A DNA stretch of 64,000 bases from Oscarella lobularis. Taxonomy: Eukaryota; Porifera; Homoscleromorpha; Homosclerophorida; Oscarellidae. A program made the position numbers and the translations under genes. Each line of letters starts with the position of its first letter. Position 1 is the first letter of the stretch. Below are positions 24,030 to 34,790 of this stretch, in pieces. The stretch lies in the NCBI RefSeq assembly GCF_947507565.1, contig NC_089183.1:124001-188000 (forward strand), given 5' to 3'. The notes beneath the pieces are model-generated. The model worked only from the letters and a program-made list of their open reading frames with translations, had not been told where the DNA came from and made no database searches.

Positions 24030-25020
24030 TCAATCGTTGTGCGAATCGCTGCGCGCTCGCGGCGAATTGACGACTTTCAATTGATGGAGATAGAAAAGAC
24101 TGACGGCGGAAAGCGCGATATTGAGCGCAATACCCCAAAGAACACGCTGACTAACTTCGTCAGCAAAGAAGGAAACAATAAGGGCTATATAATACAAAGA
24201 AGAGAGGGGAACAGTGAAACCGAAACAAGGGGGAATTTACCAAGAGACACGAAGAAGAAATGGGAACAACGCAAAAGCGAGACGCATCTAGAATTAATTA
24301 ATTAATTAATTAATTCGAGAGATAAGCGTTTGTCTTGCGTACAGGACGAGCGAATACGCGGATGCAGGCGTTATCCAATCAACGACGCCCATTCCTGAAT
24401 ACCTTTTCGGAATGATTGCCTTTTTTGGTAAGGTTTCTTACCGGCTATCGTCGCGCCGTAGAGGCGCGTTGCCATGTAATTGGATCCCTCTTCGCGATGC
24501 TCGCCGAGAAGCGATAGGGATATCCACGGACAAAGAACTGACTAATATATAGAGAAAAAACGGGGATCTATTGCTAAACGACTCTCTCTAAGTCCTATAC
24601 CACAAATCCTATGATAATGAACAAAATAGCTGATGCACTTTGCCAGAGCCTATAGAACGTAACGTATAATAGGAGAAGTTTAAACGACTATTGCTCTAAT
24701 TAAATATAGTAGGGTTGGGTAATCAAAAATATGAGATTTTTAAATCTTAGGGTTGGATAATCAAAAATCTGAGATTTGCGGCGTCTTCACGCCTCGCAAA
24801 GGGTCTAATTATTAAAACTTGCCAAAATCCTGGTGGATAGACGGTGATGAAGTCGTCCAATCCGAGCAATCGGACTATCTAAACAAAAGACGATTTCTAT
24901 CGAGTCGAGAACGTCGGTTCGACTTGCTTTCGATTTGTGGCCGTGTTCTCCGCCCATGCCGAGGACTTTTCGCGACTTGAGACGGCTCGATGCAGCGCTG
25001 CGCGAGTCAGAAGAGTCCAT
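24030..25020 (-). CDS. TP53I11: TP53I11 (p53-induced protein 11)-like membrane protein
   Basis: Exon 1 (start 25020) reads SRLKSRKVLGMGGEHG, matching human SRLKTRKILGVGGEDD. Later exons read LWQSASAILFIIIGF (human VWQFVSAVLFSGIA), then VLCPWISLSLLGEH and ATRLYGATIAG (human PIRLYGGALLS), then CVSLLRCSHFFFVSL and ALIVSFFADEVSQRVLWGI, ending FYLHQLKVVN (human YYYYQVGRR). Four membrane spans are predicted. All later joins are GT-AG and in frame. The join between exons 1 and 2 (about 24640-24840) is not resolved; that intron holds a 30-base tandem repeat. Molecular function is poorly known in any animal. Confidence 0.75.
24711..24777. repeat. Tandem duplication of a 29-base unit
   Basis: The unit AGGGTTGGGTAATCAAAAA continuing TATGAGATTT appears at 24711 and again at about 24749 with two mismatches. 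It is inside a TP53I11 intron. Confidence 0.75.
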
Positions 25021-25116
25021 GGTACAGGGAGACAAAAGAGCTTCACTACACTATAACGCGCGCTATGATGGAACATTTCCATTCAATTTTACATTTCACA
25101 CAAGACACAAATTTGA

Positions 25117-28100
25117 TTATAAAATTAGTTCTGGCGTAAATGTTTCACTGGTAATCGACTTTGAGTCGAAATCCGTGTAGTCAGGGGCAAGCAACTTTAT
25201 CTCAGTGTCAAGTTGAAAAATCAACTGAGAAAAAGAGAGTCGACTCTGCGGGTTTTCATGCCAACACCGACTCATAATATTATACCTACAAACATATACG
25301 CTAAAGATGTCTCCTTTGGGCCTAAAATCTCTTACACGTATTGCGGACATTCACGAGGGCATTCTAATCGATATCCCTTTTTCAACTCTTCTACCATTTC
25401 TCTTACAGACATGTACGAGTATGGAACTTCTCCCTTGGTCATAATCTCCCACAGTGTCACACCAAAAGCCCACTATAGATATGATCTATATAGAGAGAGA
25501 GCAATTCAAATCTAAGATAGTCCTTACTATGTCAGACTCAGTCGTGAAGACAAAATCTTTGATCGCCTCTGTTGACATCCATCGATATGGCAACCGCTTT
25601 GTTTTCTTGGTGTCTCTGTAATAGTCGGCCTCTCGAGCCAATCCAAAATCAGAGACTTTAATCCTCATGTTGAAGTCAATCCTATATGTACGTTAGTCTC
25701 TAAAAAGAAGAAGACATGCTTGATTTTATTTACATGCAGTTACGTGCTGCCAGATCGCGATGAATTATTTTCTTTCCACCTAAATAGTCCATTCCCTGGG
25801 CAATCTGACGAGCAAAATTTAGCTGGTCAATTAGCTCTATAGGTTTTAGTAGAAATGATGCCTAAACAATTTCAATATTATTGCCAGACATCATTATAAT
25901 CAATTCTTACCAGAACATTGTTACTTTCGCTAGTTTCTGACGCCGATCTGCTTGATCGTGCTCTCCTCTTCCTCAAAAACCTCCTCAAGTCTCCCAGCTC
26001 CATATAAGGAAGCAGAATGACGGGAGAAGGAGGAATGGAACTGCCGAAGCATATGTTTGATATTCCAATAATGTTCATAACGTTGGGATGACTCAGCGTT
26101 GTCATGATGATAGCTTCCCGAATAAAAGCGTTAACTGATTGCTCTGATTGCTCAGACGCAAATCCTAAAAAACAACAACGTTTTACTGCTAATTTCATAT
26201 TCTAGCTTTTACAACCTTGAACGGTTTTAATTGCCACAACTTCATTTTTTAGCAAACCTCTAAACACCATTCCAAAATTTCCTAAAAGCAAGTGCTAGTG
26301 TCAAAAGCAAATAATTCTAATTAGGCACCTTCTCCAATTCTTTCTTTTCCTATTACGTGCTTTGGATTGATAAAGACTTTCTGAATTTTGTCTCGATGTT
26401 CCTCTTCAATTTCAATACCGGTTGGTAATTCTTCTGAAGGAGAATTCACCACGAAATCGTTAATAGCTTTTATAAATGATTCCACTACAGTAGAAAATGT
26501 CATAGCTACAGACTATTGACTAACTTTTCTTGCCTTTTGTTGAGCGTTGCGCTTTGCCCCGAGCCATCTCAGCAAGCCACAGTATAACAGTAATAAATAG
26601 GGCACTAGCTGGAGTACTTGCCAGCACCACAACGCATACCGTTAGGCCAAAACAGTCCTGCCAAAACAGTGCTGACAATAGCACACAGTATCCAAGCAGA
26701 CAGGCCCCAACAAAGACAAGAGCTAAGTAAGCTTTGCTCCGCTTCTTGTACTTTCGCGATATGACAATCACCAGCAGGAAAAATAGAACTAGAAAAACTA
26801 GAGCGCTGTACCAGTACGCCAAGACCGACCAGACTTCCAGACGAACGTCAATGCAATGTCCGCCGCGGGAATTCTTTTTAGACACCGTTCCCGTACCATA
26901 GGCGACAAAAGATAGTGATGCTTGAATTCCAATTAGAAATCCAAATCCAAGTCCTTTGATGCAGATTTTGACGAGCCGAGATGTAAACATTGTACTCAGC
27001 AAACCAATTAAAAGCCAAGAAAAGAAAGCCGAATTTTCGATTTGAATAAAGTAGTCAAGGATAAAACTGTGACAGCTCAGAGGCTCCAGAACCCTTGTAG
27101 ACGATAACGCAGCAACAATAAGCGAAAACAGAGAGCATGTCAGCAAAAACATTGGAATATTATATACATTGACTGCTTTTGTGCCACCGGCTTTTGAGAT
27201 GCGATAAAAGTAGAAGATAAATAGAGCAATCACTCCAGCTGCAAGCAGTAGAGGTAGAACAACTAAGATATTGTCTTGACACGAGAAACTAACTGGTGCT
27301 GGTGAGACGACTTCCGTCGGGAAAAAGTCACAAAGCCATGGATTATTCACAACAGGAGGGGCAAAGTTGCAGGTGAGAGTTTCGGGTTCGCTGATTGGCG
27401 AGTCGTTAGATAGAAACCATTTATCTTTTACATATTCGTAATAGACGTAGCCCGCTTGAGTTGCTCTAAAATCCTTACTAAAGTTGAAAATATCGAACAG
27501 CCACGTGTTGGGATGAAGAGCGCTATGTCCAATCAATGCATTCATCAATGCTCCTGTTTGGTTATTGACCGTCGTAGAGATTCCGGAAAAGTTTTCAAAG
27601 TCTGCTACACTAGGAGACGTTTTTATGTAATCCACGATCATCATAATATTATCCATAATCAATCCCGCCTTATAATTGCGACTCAGAACCGACGATTCTC
27701 GTTCGAGCGACTGAGACACATTGCAGGTATCACGTCGAACACTGCACTGGAATTTCTGTTCCCAAAAATCGCGAAACCAACAATTTCGTTGCAGTTCCGA
27801 AGAATTTGATCTCAACGACATTATATGATTCTGAACGCACTTGCTGCTTCCCACGTGATACTGCAAAGCCCTGACCTCCACTCCTCTGTCTAAGAGGACA
27901 GACAAAGCGTTCTCTATCGAAGGATAATAAGAAGGGTCGCCCCACAGTTGCCCAATTAAAAATCTGTACTTTGGTGGCTCGGCACATTTCAGACCATCAC
28001 CTTCCCTGTTTAGATAAAGAATCTCTAGAAAATCTCTTGCAAACTCCGTGTTAGAGATTAAAACGATCAACCCGTCGCACAAATGCTCCGCGCTATTTGT

Positions 28101-28910
28101 CCAATCATTAGTTGATGTTTGTATGTCGCTCACTTCACAGTTAACCAATACATAGGCCGCAGACTGAGATAACATTCTCATGTGCCGAAAACATTTAAAC
28201 TGCCTGAAGTGGCCTTTCGCTTTCATCGCAAACTCTTTTAAGAACTGATTGCCGCAGTGGTCGTCACTTGAAACGACACTAACCTTGTCTACTTTTTCAA
28301 AACGTTTTATGAATTCAAAGGCGGCTTGAGCTTGTATCTCGCACGGTAATTCCGAATTCACTACGATATTTGGAGATTTTGGGAGTGATGGTAAATCGGT
28401 GAGAAAAAAGAATCCTCTACTTTTCCTTGCTGTAGAAGAGGAGTCTGTCAAACCGTCAATTGCATTTTCAAGATCTCTTTTATAGTCGGTATCGTCTTTC
28501 GTATACGTAGGACCTACAATCGTTGCCAAAGGCTTCTTACTCGTAATCAGATTTGCGTTGTAGCAAGAAATAGAACAGTCCGACCCTGACGTAGGCGGAA
28601 ATTGACTACACGTATCCCATATTTCGTATCCAAGCGTTGCATTGCGTGGCAAAAGTCGCCTTTCGTTGACAAACTCAACCGCGGCTATGAGAGCCTCTGC
28701 CTGCTCTATAGCATACCTATTATATTGAGGCATACTTGATGACAAACTGCATTGATCATCATCTGAGTTGCGTCTTCCTCCAGCAAACAAGGCAGCTATT
28801 GTATACGTCCCAGACAACTTCATTGTTCTCTCCTCGTGGCAATTTGTGCACTGACCACTGACCGCTGTCAAGGCCAAAAGACGGAAAAAAATAAGAGCGA
28901 CAGCTAGCAT
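25117..28910 (-). CDS. Class C GPCR fused to a tyrosine kinase domain
   Basis: Start at 28910 gives a signal peptide ([19 protein letters not shown]); an in-frame ATG lies at 29012. The first exon (to 26525) encodes an extracellular periplasmic-binding/ANF ligand domain (about residues 25-520, e.g. [25 protein letters not shown]) and seven membrane spans of the 7TM_3 type (about 540-780), with no Cys-rich NCD3G linker. A 40-base GT-AG intron (26524-26485, phase 1) skips a TAG and enters kinase exons: glycine loop [49 protein letters not shown] and [15 protein letters not shown]. All catalytic residues of an RTK-type kinase are present. The gap between GPCR stop and kinase ATG is 17 bases, too small for two genes. 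Ligand unknown. Confidence 0.85.
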
Positions 28911-29245
28911 TGCTCGCCCTACGATGCGTTGCTGTGATACTGAAGGGACATGCGGATATGGATTTTGTAGTCTTCCTCTGAGGCGGAGCAAAGGCCAAAA
29001 ATAGCCATGCATGTAATGCTCAACGGAAGTACGATATATTCATGATAAGTCAATAAGAGCGCAAACAAAAGACAAAATCGAGAACAATTCCAGCTGCACT
29101 TAGAACTGGCCAGAGCAAAAAATGAGAGCGAAACAGAAACTTTGAAACAGAGCGTCTCATTGATAGAAGTGAACTTGGAGATTATATCACAGAGACTACT
29201 AAGAACATGATCGACGAATTTTCGCTAGTGCATTCTGAGTTCATT

Positions 29246-29855
29246 TTAGAAGCTCAGCAAGTAGAATTTGTACTTGCTCGAGTCTGTGAAGTCACTCGAG
29301 TCTTTGATCTGATCAATTACGTCGCTGCACGTCGATTCGTCGCAGTAGATGGGAGCGGTGTCTGGGAACGGACTAAGGACGAGGTAACGATCGCCGGCTC
29401 GTACATAGACAACTGAATAGTCTCTTTCACTTGCAGGAAAAATCCTTTTCACGGACAAGCCGCAACCACTCACCTTAGTATCCTACATAGCACTATATTA
29501 CTCGAAACCTTGACATTGAGGTGCAAACGTTCTGACTGACCTGAGGCACCATGTGTCCGGTCTCGTTGACGCACAGGTACTTCGACGTGTAATTGTTCTT
29601 GAAACTGTACGAGACCATGTTGTCCTCGTATTTCCAAATCGAGCCAAAGCTGCTCAGATAGTCACCCATGGTAATGTCAGCGTCAGCGCTGGCGTGATTG
29701 AGCGTATTCGCTAGAAGCTGGTTACCACTGATAATGAGCTGGGTGTCGATTTCGTCTATTGGCTCGACTTCGCGACCCCATCTCGGAGCGCCCAAGACGG
29801 CGGCAACGACACCAGCGAGTAGAAGAGCAAGCAGAGACGCATTCATTGCGTTCAA
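29246..29855 (-). CDS. Small secreted beta-trefoil-like protein A (FGF-like?)
   Basis: Two exons, 29855-29541 and 29482-29246, with phase-0 join after MVPQ; about 183 aa. Signal peptide MNAMNASLLALLLAGVVAAV is followed by APRWGREVEP. The core YSFKNNYTSKYLCVNETGHM resembles the FGF stretch with YLCMNxxGxLY, and exon 2 continues VSGCGLSVKRIF then RYLVLSPFPDTAP. Its paralogue lies at 30959-31558 on the opposite strand with the same intron position. A TATA box (TATAAAAGG, plus 29907-29914) sits about 55 bases upstream of the ATG. The fold call is inference from pattern; FGF identity is not proven. Confidence 0.75.
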
Positions 29856-30958
29856 AGACTGACGGTGACTGTGTCAGGGAACTGAAAACTTACCCACTCG
29901 CTCCTCCTTTTATACACTAAGATGCGGTACTATAGGTGGTCTCGACCCCACTACGTCAAACGTTCCGCCACACGAGCCATCGTATCCAGCCGGCGAGACA
30001 GAACGGAAATAGCCTTCGTTTATAACCGCCGACAATTAAATTAAATTTCAAATACAAACCACAGTCATGTGTTAGGCGGCGCGGCGTGGAAGTGTTGGAC
30101 TGACAATATTTAGTTTGTCTTCTTCCGGTTATAGAAAGGTCAGCTGCTCTGCGCGCCTTAGAGAGAGTAAGATTCTCAGCCTGCTGCATGCTACATTGAT
30201 CAGCATCGTAAATTAACAATAGGAAGACGGGTAGACGCTCATGGGAAACACATAAAGGTAGACAGACCTTCATTTGAGACGTTTATATAGGAAATCTATT
30301 AGGGGGGTATATAGACTTCCAGGCGGAATTTTCATGAAGGTCGACTCTTCGGCTTCTTACATTACAAAGCCAACAAAGACATGGGGAGGCAAGCTGCTAA
30401 ACTTGGACCACGCAAAAAATATATAAAAGCTTCGCAAGGGGGGTCGAAAAACCGCAGTGACATCTGACGCTATTAGGAAGTAATTTTAAGGACCACATAA
30501 ACGGTGAAAACATCACGCCGAAAAGGACACGCTTCCAACACGGATAAAATAGACTAACGGAAGTTGATATTAGCTGGCGGCTGACTTCCGCCCGGAAATA
30601 GCGGAAGTCGATCGTGTATCGAATGTATCGAATCGGTTCCGATCATCACTTAATGTCAACATATAAAACTTAGTCTGCGGTTAAGATACCGCCTAGCCGC
30701 AAAGTATTAAAAGACAGCGGCTTAATACCACGTAGGGTCGGATACCACGTAGGGTCAGATAGTGGATACGATGGCTCGTGCAAGAATGAAGGGCGTCAGA
30801 AGGTGCATTTCCTTCCAAGCTGTCAACACTGACGTCAAAGCAAGGCGAGCTCCAGCATAAAAGCGCGACAAAATCGTAGCTAACTTCAGTCAACTCAACT
30901 GAGAACTTCAGTCACTACAACTACTACTACAGCAACTACTACTACACCCTCTTGAAGA
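29856..30958. promoter_or_regulatory. 1.1-kb divergent promoter region between the two trefoil-like genes
   Basis: The space between start codons of two divergent paralogues. It holds a TATA box for gene A at 29907-29914 (minus), a TATA-like CATAAAAGCG near 30854 for gene B, a direct repeat TACCACGTAGGGTCGGA / TACCACGTAGGGTCAGA at 30726-30759, and a short GTATCGAAT doublet near 30617. No supported gene. Reading frames here (for example 29956-30273 minus) have no start context, splice signals or recognisable motifs. Confidence 0.5.
30726..30759. repeat. 17-base direct repeat
   Basis: TACCACGTAGGGTCGGA is followed immediately by TACCACGTAGGGTCAGA (one mismatch). It lies about 200 bases upstream of the trefoil-like gene B start and could be a paired binding site. 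Confidence 0.7.
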
Positions 30959-31558
30959 ATGAACACGTTTCTGATTGCTCTTCTATTCGCCGGTATCGTT
31001 GCGACCGTCATGGGCGCACCGCGAGTCGATCGCGAAGTGGGGATCACGCCCGTGGGCCCAGTGAGCCAACAGGTGATTGTCAGTAATAATGCGCTGCTTT
31101 CCGAGACGGTCAACCACGCGAGCGCCGACGCTTCTATCACGACGGGAGGATATCTGAGCAGCTTTGGCTCCATATGGACGTACGAGGACAATACGATTTC
31201 GTACAGTTTCAAGAACACGTACACTTCGAAATACCTCTGCGCCAATGAGACTGGACACATGGTGCCTCAGGTCAGTGCATGGGAAAAAAACTCAAATTTA
31301 GGATTTAATTATTAATGTTTTCTATAGGGAACCAAGGAAGAGAGTTGTATGATGCTGGCTCAAAGGCAATTTACGGTGGGAGAACGCGCCTATTATCTCA
31401 TTCTTGGAAGAGGAAGTGCATCCAGTTCCTACTACGTCATGAGCCCGTTTCTCGACACCGCTCCCGTCGTTTGTGGAATATCGTGCACTTTCAATGACGC
31501 GGAAAATGCGATTGGAAACTCGTTGAAGCATCGCTTCTACTTGCACATTTTCCTCTAA
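30959..31558 (+). CDS. Small secreted beta-trefoil-like protein B (FGF-like?)
   Basis: Exons 30959-31270 and 31328-31558, phase 0, give 180 aa. Signal peptide MNTFLIALLFAGIVATVMG is followed by APRVDREVG. The core TSKYLCANETGHM then KEESCMMLAQRQF matches the FGF pattern YLCMNxxGxLY...EECxFxE. The chain ends YYVMSPFLDTAPVVCG and FYLHIFL. It is paralogous to the gene at 29246-29855, with near-identical residues around GYLSSFGSIWxYEDN. A polyadenylation signal AATAAA is at 31720-31725. Secreted ligand or defence protein are both possible. Confidence 0.78.
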
Positions 31559-32005
31559 TCTGTTCTCTCGAAAACTTTCGCTTTCGTTTTCGTCCAGTTT
31601 TACGCTGGAATCATCGCTCTCGTTCTCGATTTTTTGTTCTGTCTGTTTGTCTGTCTGTTTTTTGTCACTTTGTCTCTTTGTTTGTGTTTCACTTTGTCAG
31701 TCAGTAGCAGTTTAGTTCAAATAAATACTCATCGCAAAGAAGACTTCGGCTTAAAACTACACTAGGCACTACGAAATAACGCCAGATGAAACTGGCAAGG
31801 AGGGGGGAAAATCCACGTGGACTATTCGACGACTTACTTTAGTTTTCGTGACGTTCTTGCACCAAGGCGGTGTTTCCTTTTATCAAATCCTGCATCTTTG
31901 GGCAGAGAATGAGCGAGAATGAAGCTTCGAGAGCGCTGCTTGAGCAAGGAATCCTTCGTGTCCGTTCGTGTCCCGTCACCTAGCGTACGCACGTGTGACG
32001 TTACC
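31559..32005. other. 3' UTR of trefoil-like gene B and promoter of C2 gene
   Basis: Contains the polyadenylation signal at 31720-31725 and a CT/TGT-rich 3' UTR (ctgtctgtttgtctgtctg near 31638). No gene is seen in the rest. Confidence 0.5.
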
Positions 32006-33336
32006 ATGGGTTGCGGAGCGAGTGTCGCCTCTACAAAAGCGATTCAAGCGAATGGACGAGCCGCCGAAGCTTCCCGCGCCGGCGCCGGAGCAACAGCAGT
32101 TCGTTCACTCTTCAAACAGCTCGGCGTCGCTCCCACTCGCTCCACTGAGACATCTGTAGGCCAAATCGAACTAGCGCTGCGCTACCATGACGTCAAACAA
32201 CTTCTCCTCGTCAAAATCATACGCGCGAGAAACCTAGCGGCAAGAGACGCCTTTCGAAACACGTCAGACGCGTACGTACGCCTTGCTCTCCTCCCCGGGT
32301 CAGCGAGGGCCCCCTCGGGGGAACATCGAACGCGAATCGTTCGCTCCACGGCGCATCCGTCGTTTAACGAACTTTTCTCGTTTTCCGTACCAAACGACGA
32401 TTTGCCATCGACGAGACTAGTCTGTAGCGTTTGGGATTACGACGCTGTGACGAGCGACGATCTCATTGGTCGACTCTCAATTAACTTAAGCGGCGTTGAT
32501 TGGACGAGACGCGACTCCACGTGGTACGACCTCAAACATCCGGTAAGTGCCAAAAATCTCACAGAATTCCAAAATCTATTTAATTAATATTTAGAGTATT
32601 AGTTCCTTGAGTGGTAGCGTTCACGTGACGCTTTTATTCTCTTTGCCTTCGACTCTACACGTGACACTTCACCGGGTTAGTGATGTGAAGCGTGAGGACG
32701 CGTGGGAAGAGCAGAGACAAGAGCCCAACACCATTTCCCTAAAGTGTTTCATAACAGGATTAGCTTCGGTTGAAAAATCATTGGTCAGTTTAATTAAATA
32801 ACAGGACGTATAGATTAACGATATCCGGGTTCGAATTAGGCGGTTTCAATTAACGAAAAAATTGACGTGAATTTTAAATTCTCAATTATTGATACTCAAG
32901 AAAAGTAAATGATTTAATTGATTAAACTATAGATATTAGACGCGTGTCCGTCTCTAGAGCTCTTGCAATTCGCGTCCTTGATTCCGAAGGGAAAGCCCAG
33001 TCCGAAGGCATAGCATACATCTCCCTAAACGACCTTCAACCTTCAGTAGAACACAGTGGAACCTATTCCCTATCTCCCCCGGTAAAATCAATATTTTATT
33101 TGTGTTGTCTTGGCAACGGGGGCGCTGTTTACTTGTAGGATGTCCAGTGGATGAGCGAGAATCAACAAACGGCTCTTCTTCAAGAATCTCGCCACGCCTT
33201 CGCCGCTCACATGTTGCTACGGCAACCGGCGTGGTTATTTGAAAGGAAATCGTTGTCGGACGCGAAAAAATTAAATGTTGTCGTAATGAAAAATGCTAAT
33301 ACGGGTCAGACCGCTTCGACGGAAGTCAAAGCTTAG
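32006..33336 (+). CDS. Double C2-domain protein with N-myristoylation motif
   Basis: Start at 32006 gives MGCGASVAST, a myristoylation/palmitoylation signal. After a low-complexity linker, a first C2 domain runs from IELALRYHDVKQLLLVKIIR through ARNLAARDAF to LVCSVWDYD and WYDLKHP. Short exons then encode a second C2-like region: SGSVHVTLLFSLP, AVSINEKIDVNFKFSIID, ALAIRVLDSEGKAQ and GIAYISLNDLQP. The last exon reads DVQWMSENQQTALLQESRH. The pattern resembles synaptotagmin-type C2 pairs but without a membrane span. Likely a Ca2+/phospholipid adaptor at the plasma membrane. An ATG at 31919 would hide the myristoyl signal and is not preferred. Confidence 0.75.
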
Positions 33337-33505
33337 AGAGACACTTTTAGAATATTGTTTATATGATGATTAGCGTTGTTTGGACTTCGCGTGCCTGCAT
33401 AGAATACTTTTTGCAACTTTAACATAATAAACACACACTTCACATACACTGGAGACAAAAACTTGTGCATCGTAGTAGCACTCGAGTGTTCAGTTCGCAG
33501 TTAAT

Positions 33506-33949
33506 TCATGGCGGGGTGGCGATCAAATAATTCACAGCTGAACTGACAAACTTGCTACAACTCAACATGTAGTGTGTAGCCCATAAGTCAAACCAATGTT
33601 TGCGGACGTTACTGTAACCGTCCGGTGCTCTTGAAGGCATGTTTGCAGGTGACATAGTAACGGAGTTGATGGATGAGCACGTATAAGCATAGCCCAGGTA
33701 CCAGACAACGGACGGGCTCGAATTCCAGGGCTGAGAGCCGCCGTGGGCCCACCAAAAGGGATTTGATGCTAATATTAATTAAAACAGACTGCGCCTAAGG
33801 CTCAGATTGAACTATTTTCTTCCTAACTCACCTCTCGGAAATCGATCATTGTCATCTTCAAGTTCGTCAAATTCGCGATTTGCTGAAGGAAAGGCGATCG
33901 TTGATCCGAGAGCAAAGAGAAGGACAATGACTGTGAAAAAAGTCTTCAT
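33506..33949 (-). CDS. Small secreted Trp-rich protein, novel
   Basis: Two exons, 33949-33832 and 33768-33506, joined in phase 1 by a 63-base GT-AG intron, give 126 aa. Exon 1 is a clean signal peptide (MKTFFTVIVLLFALGSTIA) then an acidic stretch (NREFDELEDDNDRF). Exon 2 begins SNPFWWAHGGSQPWNSSPS, then VVWYLGYAYTCSSINSVTM, and ends VNYLIATPP. It has two Cys and many aromatic residues. A TATA-like TGCATAAATA (plus 34011-34020) lies about 62 bases upstream of the ATG. No family is recognised. A propeptide-type or secreted effector role is possible; function unknown. Confidence 0.7.
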
Positions 33950-34194
33950 GATAAGTGAGCTTCGCTGACTGCTAGGGAGCACTGTGACAATCTGGTGCGC
34001 TGTACACCAGTATTTATGCAGTTCTCAATATTTAGCCGTTGTCTTTTGAACGAGATGCGCATTGGTCAGTGAGCAAAATAATTGAATAACATATCGATTT
34101 AATATTGAGCTAAAGCGGATGGTTTTTGGACGGCGAATAAATTCCGGCAAAAGAACGTGCGGTATCTAACTCGTTATTACACTTGAAATTAACT

Positions 34195-34430
34195 CGGTCG
34201 CCACTTCGTCGTGTCAAAACCAAACAAGCGTTATCCGGGTTTGCAGACACCGTGCGTAGAAGTCTTCTTTACGGTATCCAGCGATTTTACGAGGCCGTAC
34301 AGTACGCCTACGTACGTGATAGGTGAAAACGCTACCGGTCGCCACTTCGTCGTGACAAAACGAGTCTCGTCTCGTAAAAACAAGCGTTATCCGGGTTTGC
34401 AGACACCGCTATCCAGCGATTTTACGAGGC
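34195..34430. repeat. Imperfect tandem duplication, about 140-base period
   Basis: Copy 1 (34195-34295) and copy 2 (34336-34430) share three blocks: CGGTCGCCACTTCGTCGTG, ACAAGCGTTATCCGGGTTTG and TATCCAGCGATTTTACGAGG, with indels between them. It lies in the gene-poor stretch between 34 and 35.8 kb. Confidence 0.85.
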
Positions 34431-34564
34431 TATTGTTCGCTTTTGCTGGTTAGAATAGGAGTTTTCCTCGAAAAACGATGCGGAGGAGTCATCATAAGTC
34501 TCACAACAATTTATTTTATACAGTACAGAGAGAAACGTAGCAGGCACTCGTTCGAAAACATTAA

Positions 34565-34790
34565 AAATTCCTCTATCGGTCCGTCTTCGATGTCCTGAGC
34601 CCCGCTCGTCGCGTCTCCACCCAAAAAAAAGGAGAATGGTGTTCAAAATTCTACCGGCGTCGATCGTTCCGTCTTCCATATTTCTTGAGGCCGCTTTTCG
34701 CCGCTAAATCGTTCCGTCTTCAATTCCGCCTAAAAGTCGTTCCGTCTTCGATTTCTTGAGCTCCTCTCGCCGCGCTTCCACCTAAAAAAA
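34565..34790. repeat. Degenerate TCGTTCCGTCTTCGAT repeat array
   Basis: Four variants of TCGTTCCGTCTTC lie near 34569, 34667, 34711 and 34734, two of them followed by ATTTCTTGAG. Two copies of a flanking block ending CTCCACCCAAAAAAAA / TTCCACCTAAAAAAAA also occur. The array overlaps a possible minus-strand exon. Confidence 0.65.

Noticed and set aside
26321-26503. Kinase as a separate gene starting at the ATG at 26503
   Set aside because: Only 17 bases separate it from the GPCR stop, it would lack an N-terminal domain, and a 40-base GT-AG intron joins it to the GPCR in the right phase.
29956-30273. 105-codon minus-strand open frame
   Set aside because: No signal peptide, motif or splice support; lies in the divergent promoter of the trefoil-like genes.
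32820-32840. tRNA B-box-like GGTTCGAATTA
   Set aside because: No A box or cloverleaf around it; it overlaps the acceptor of a C2-gene exon.
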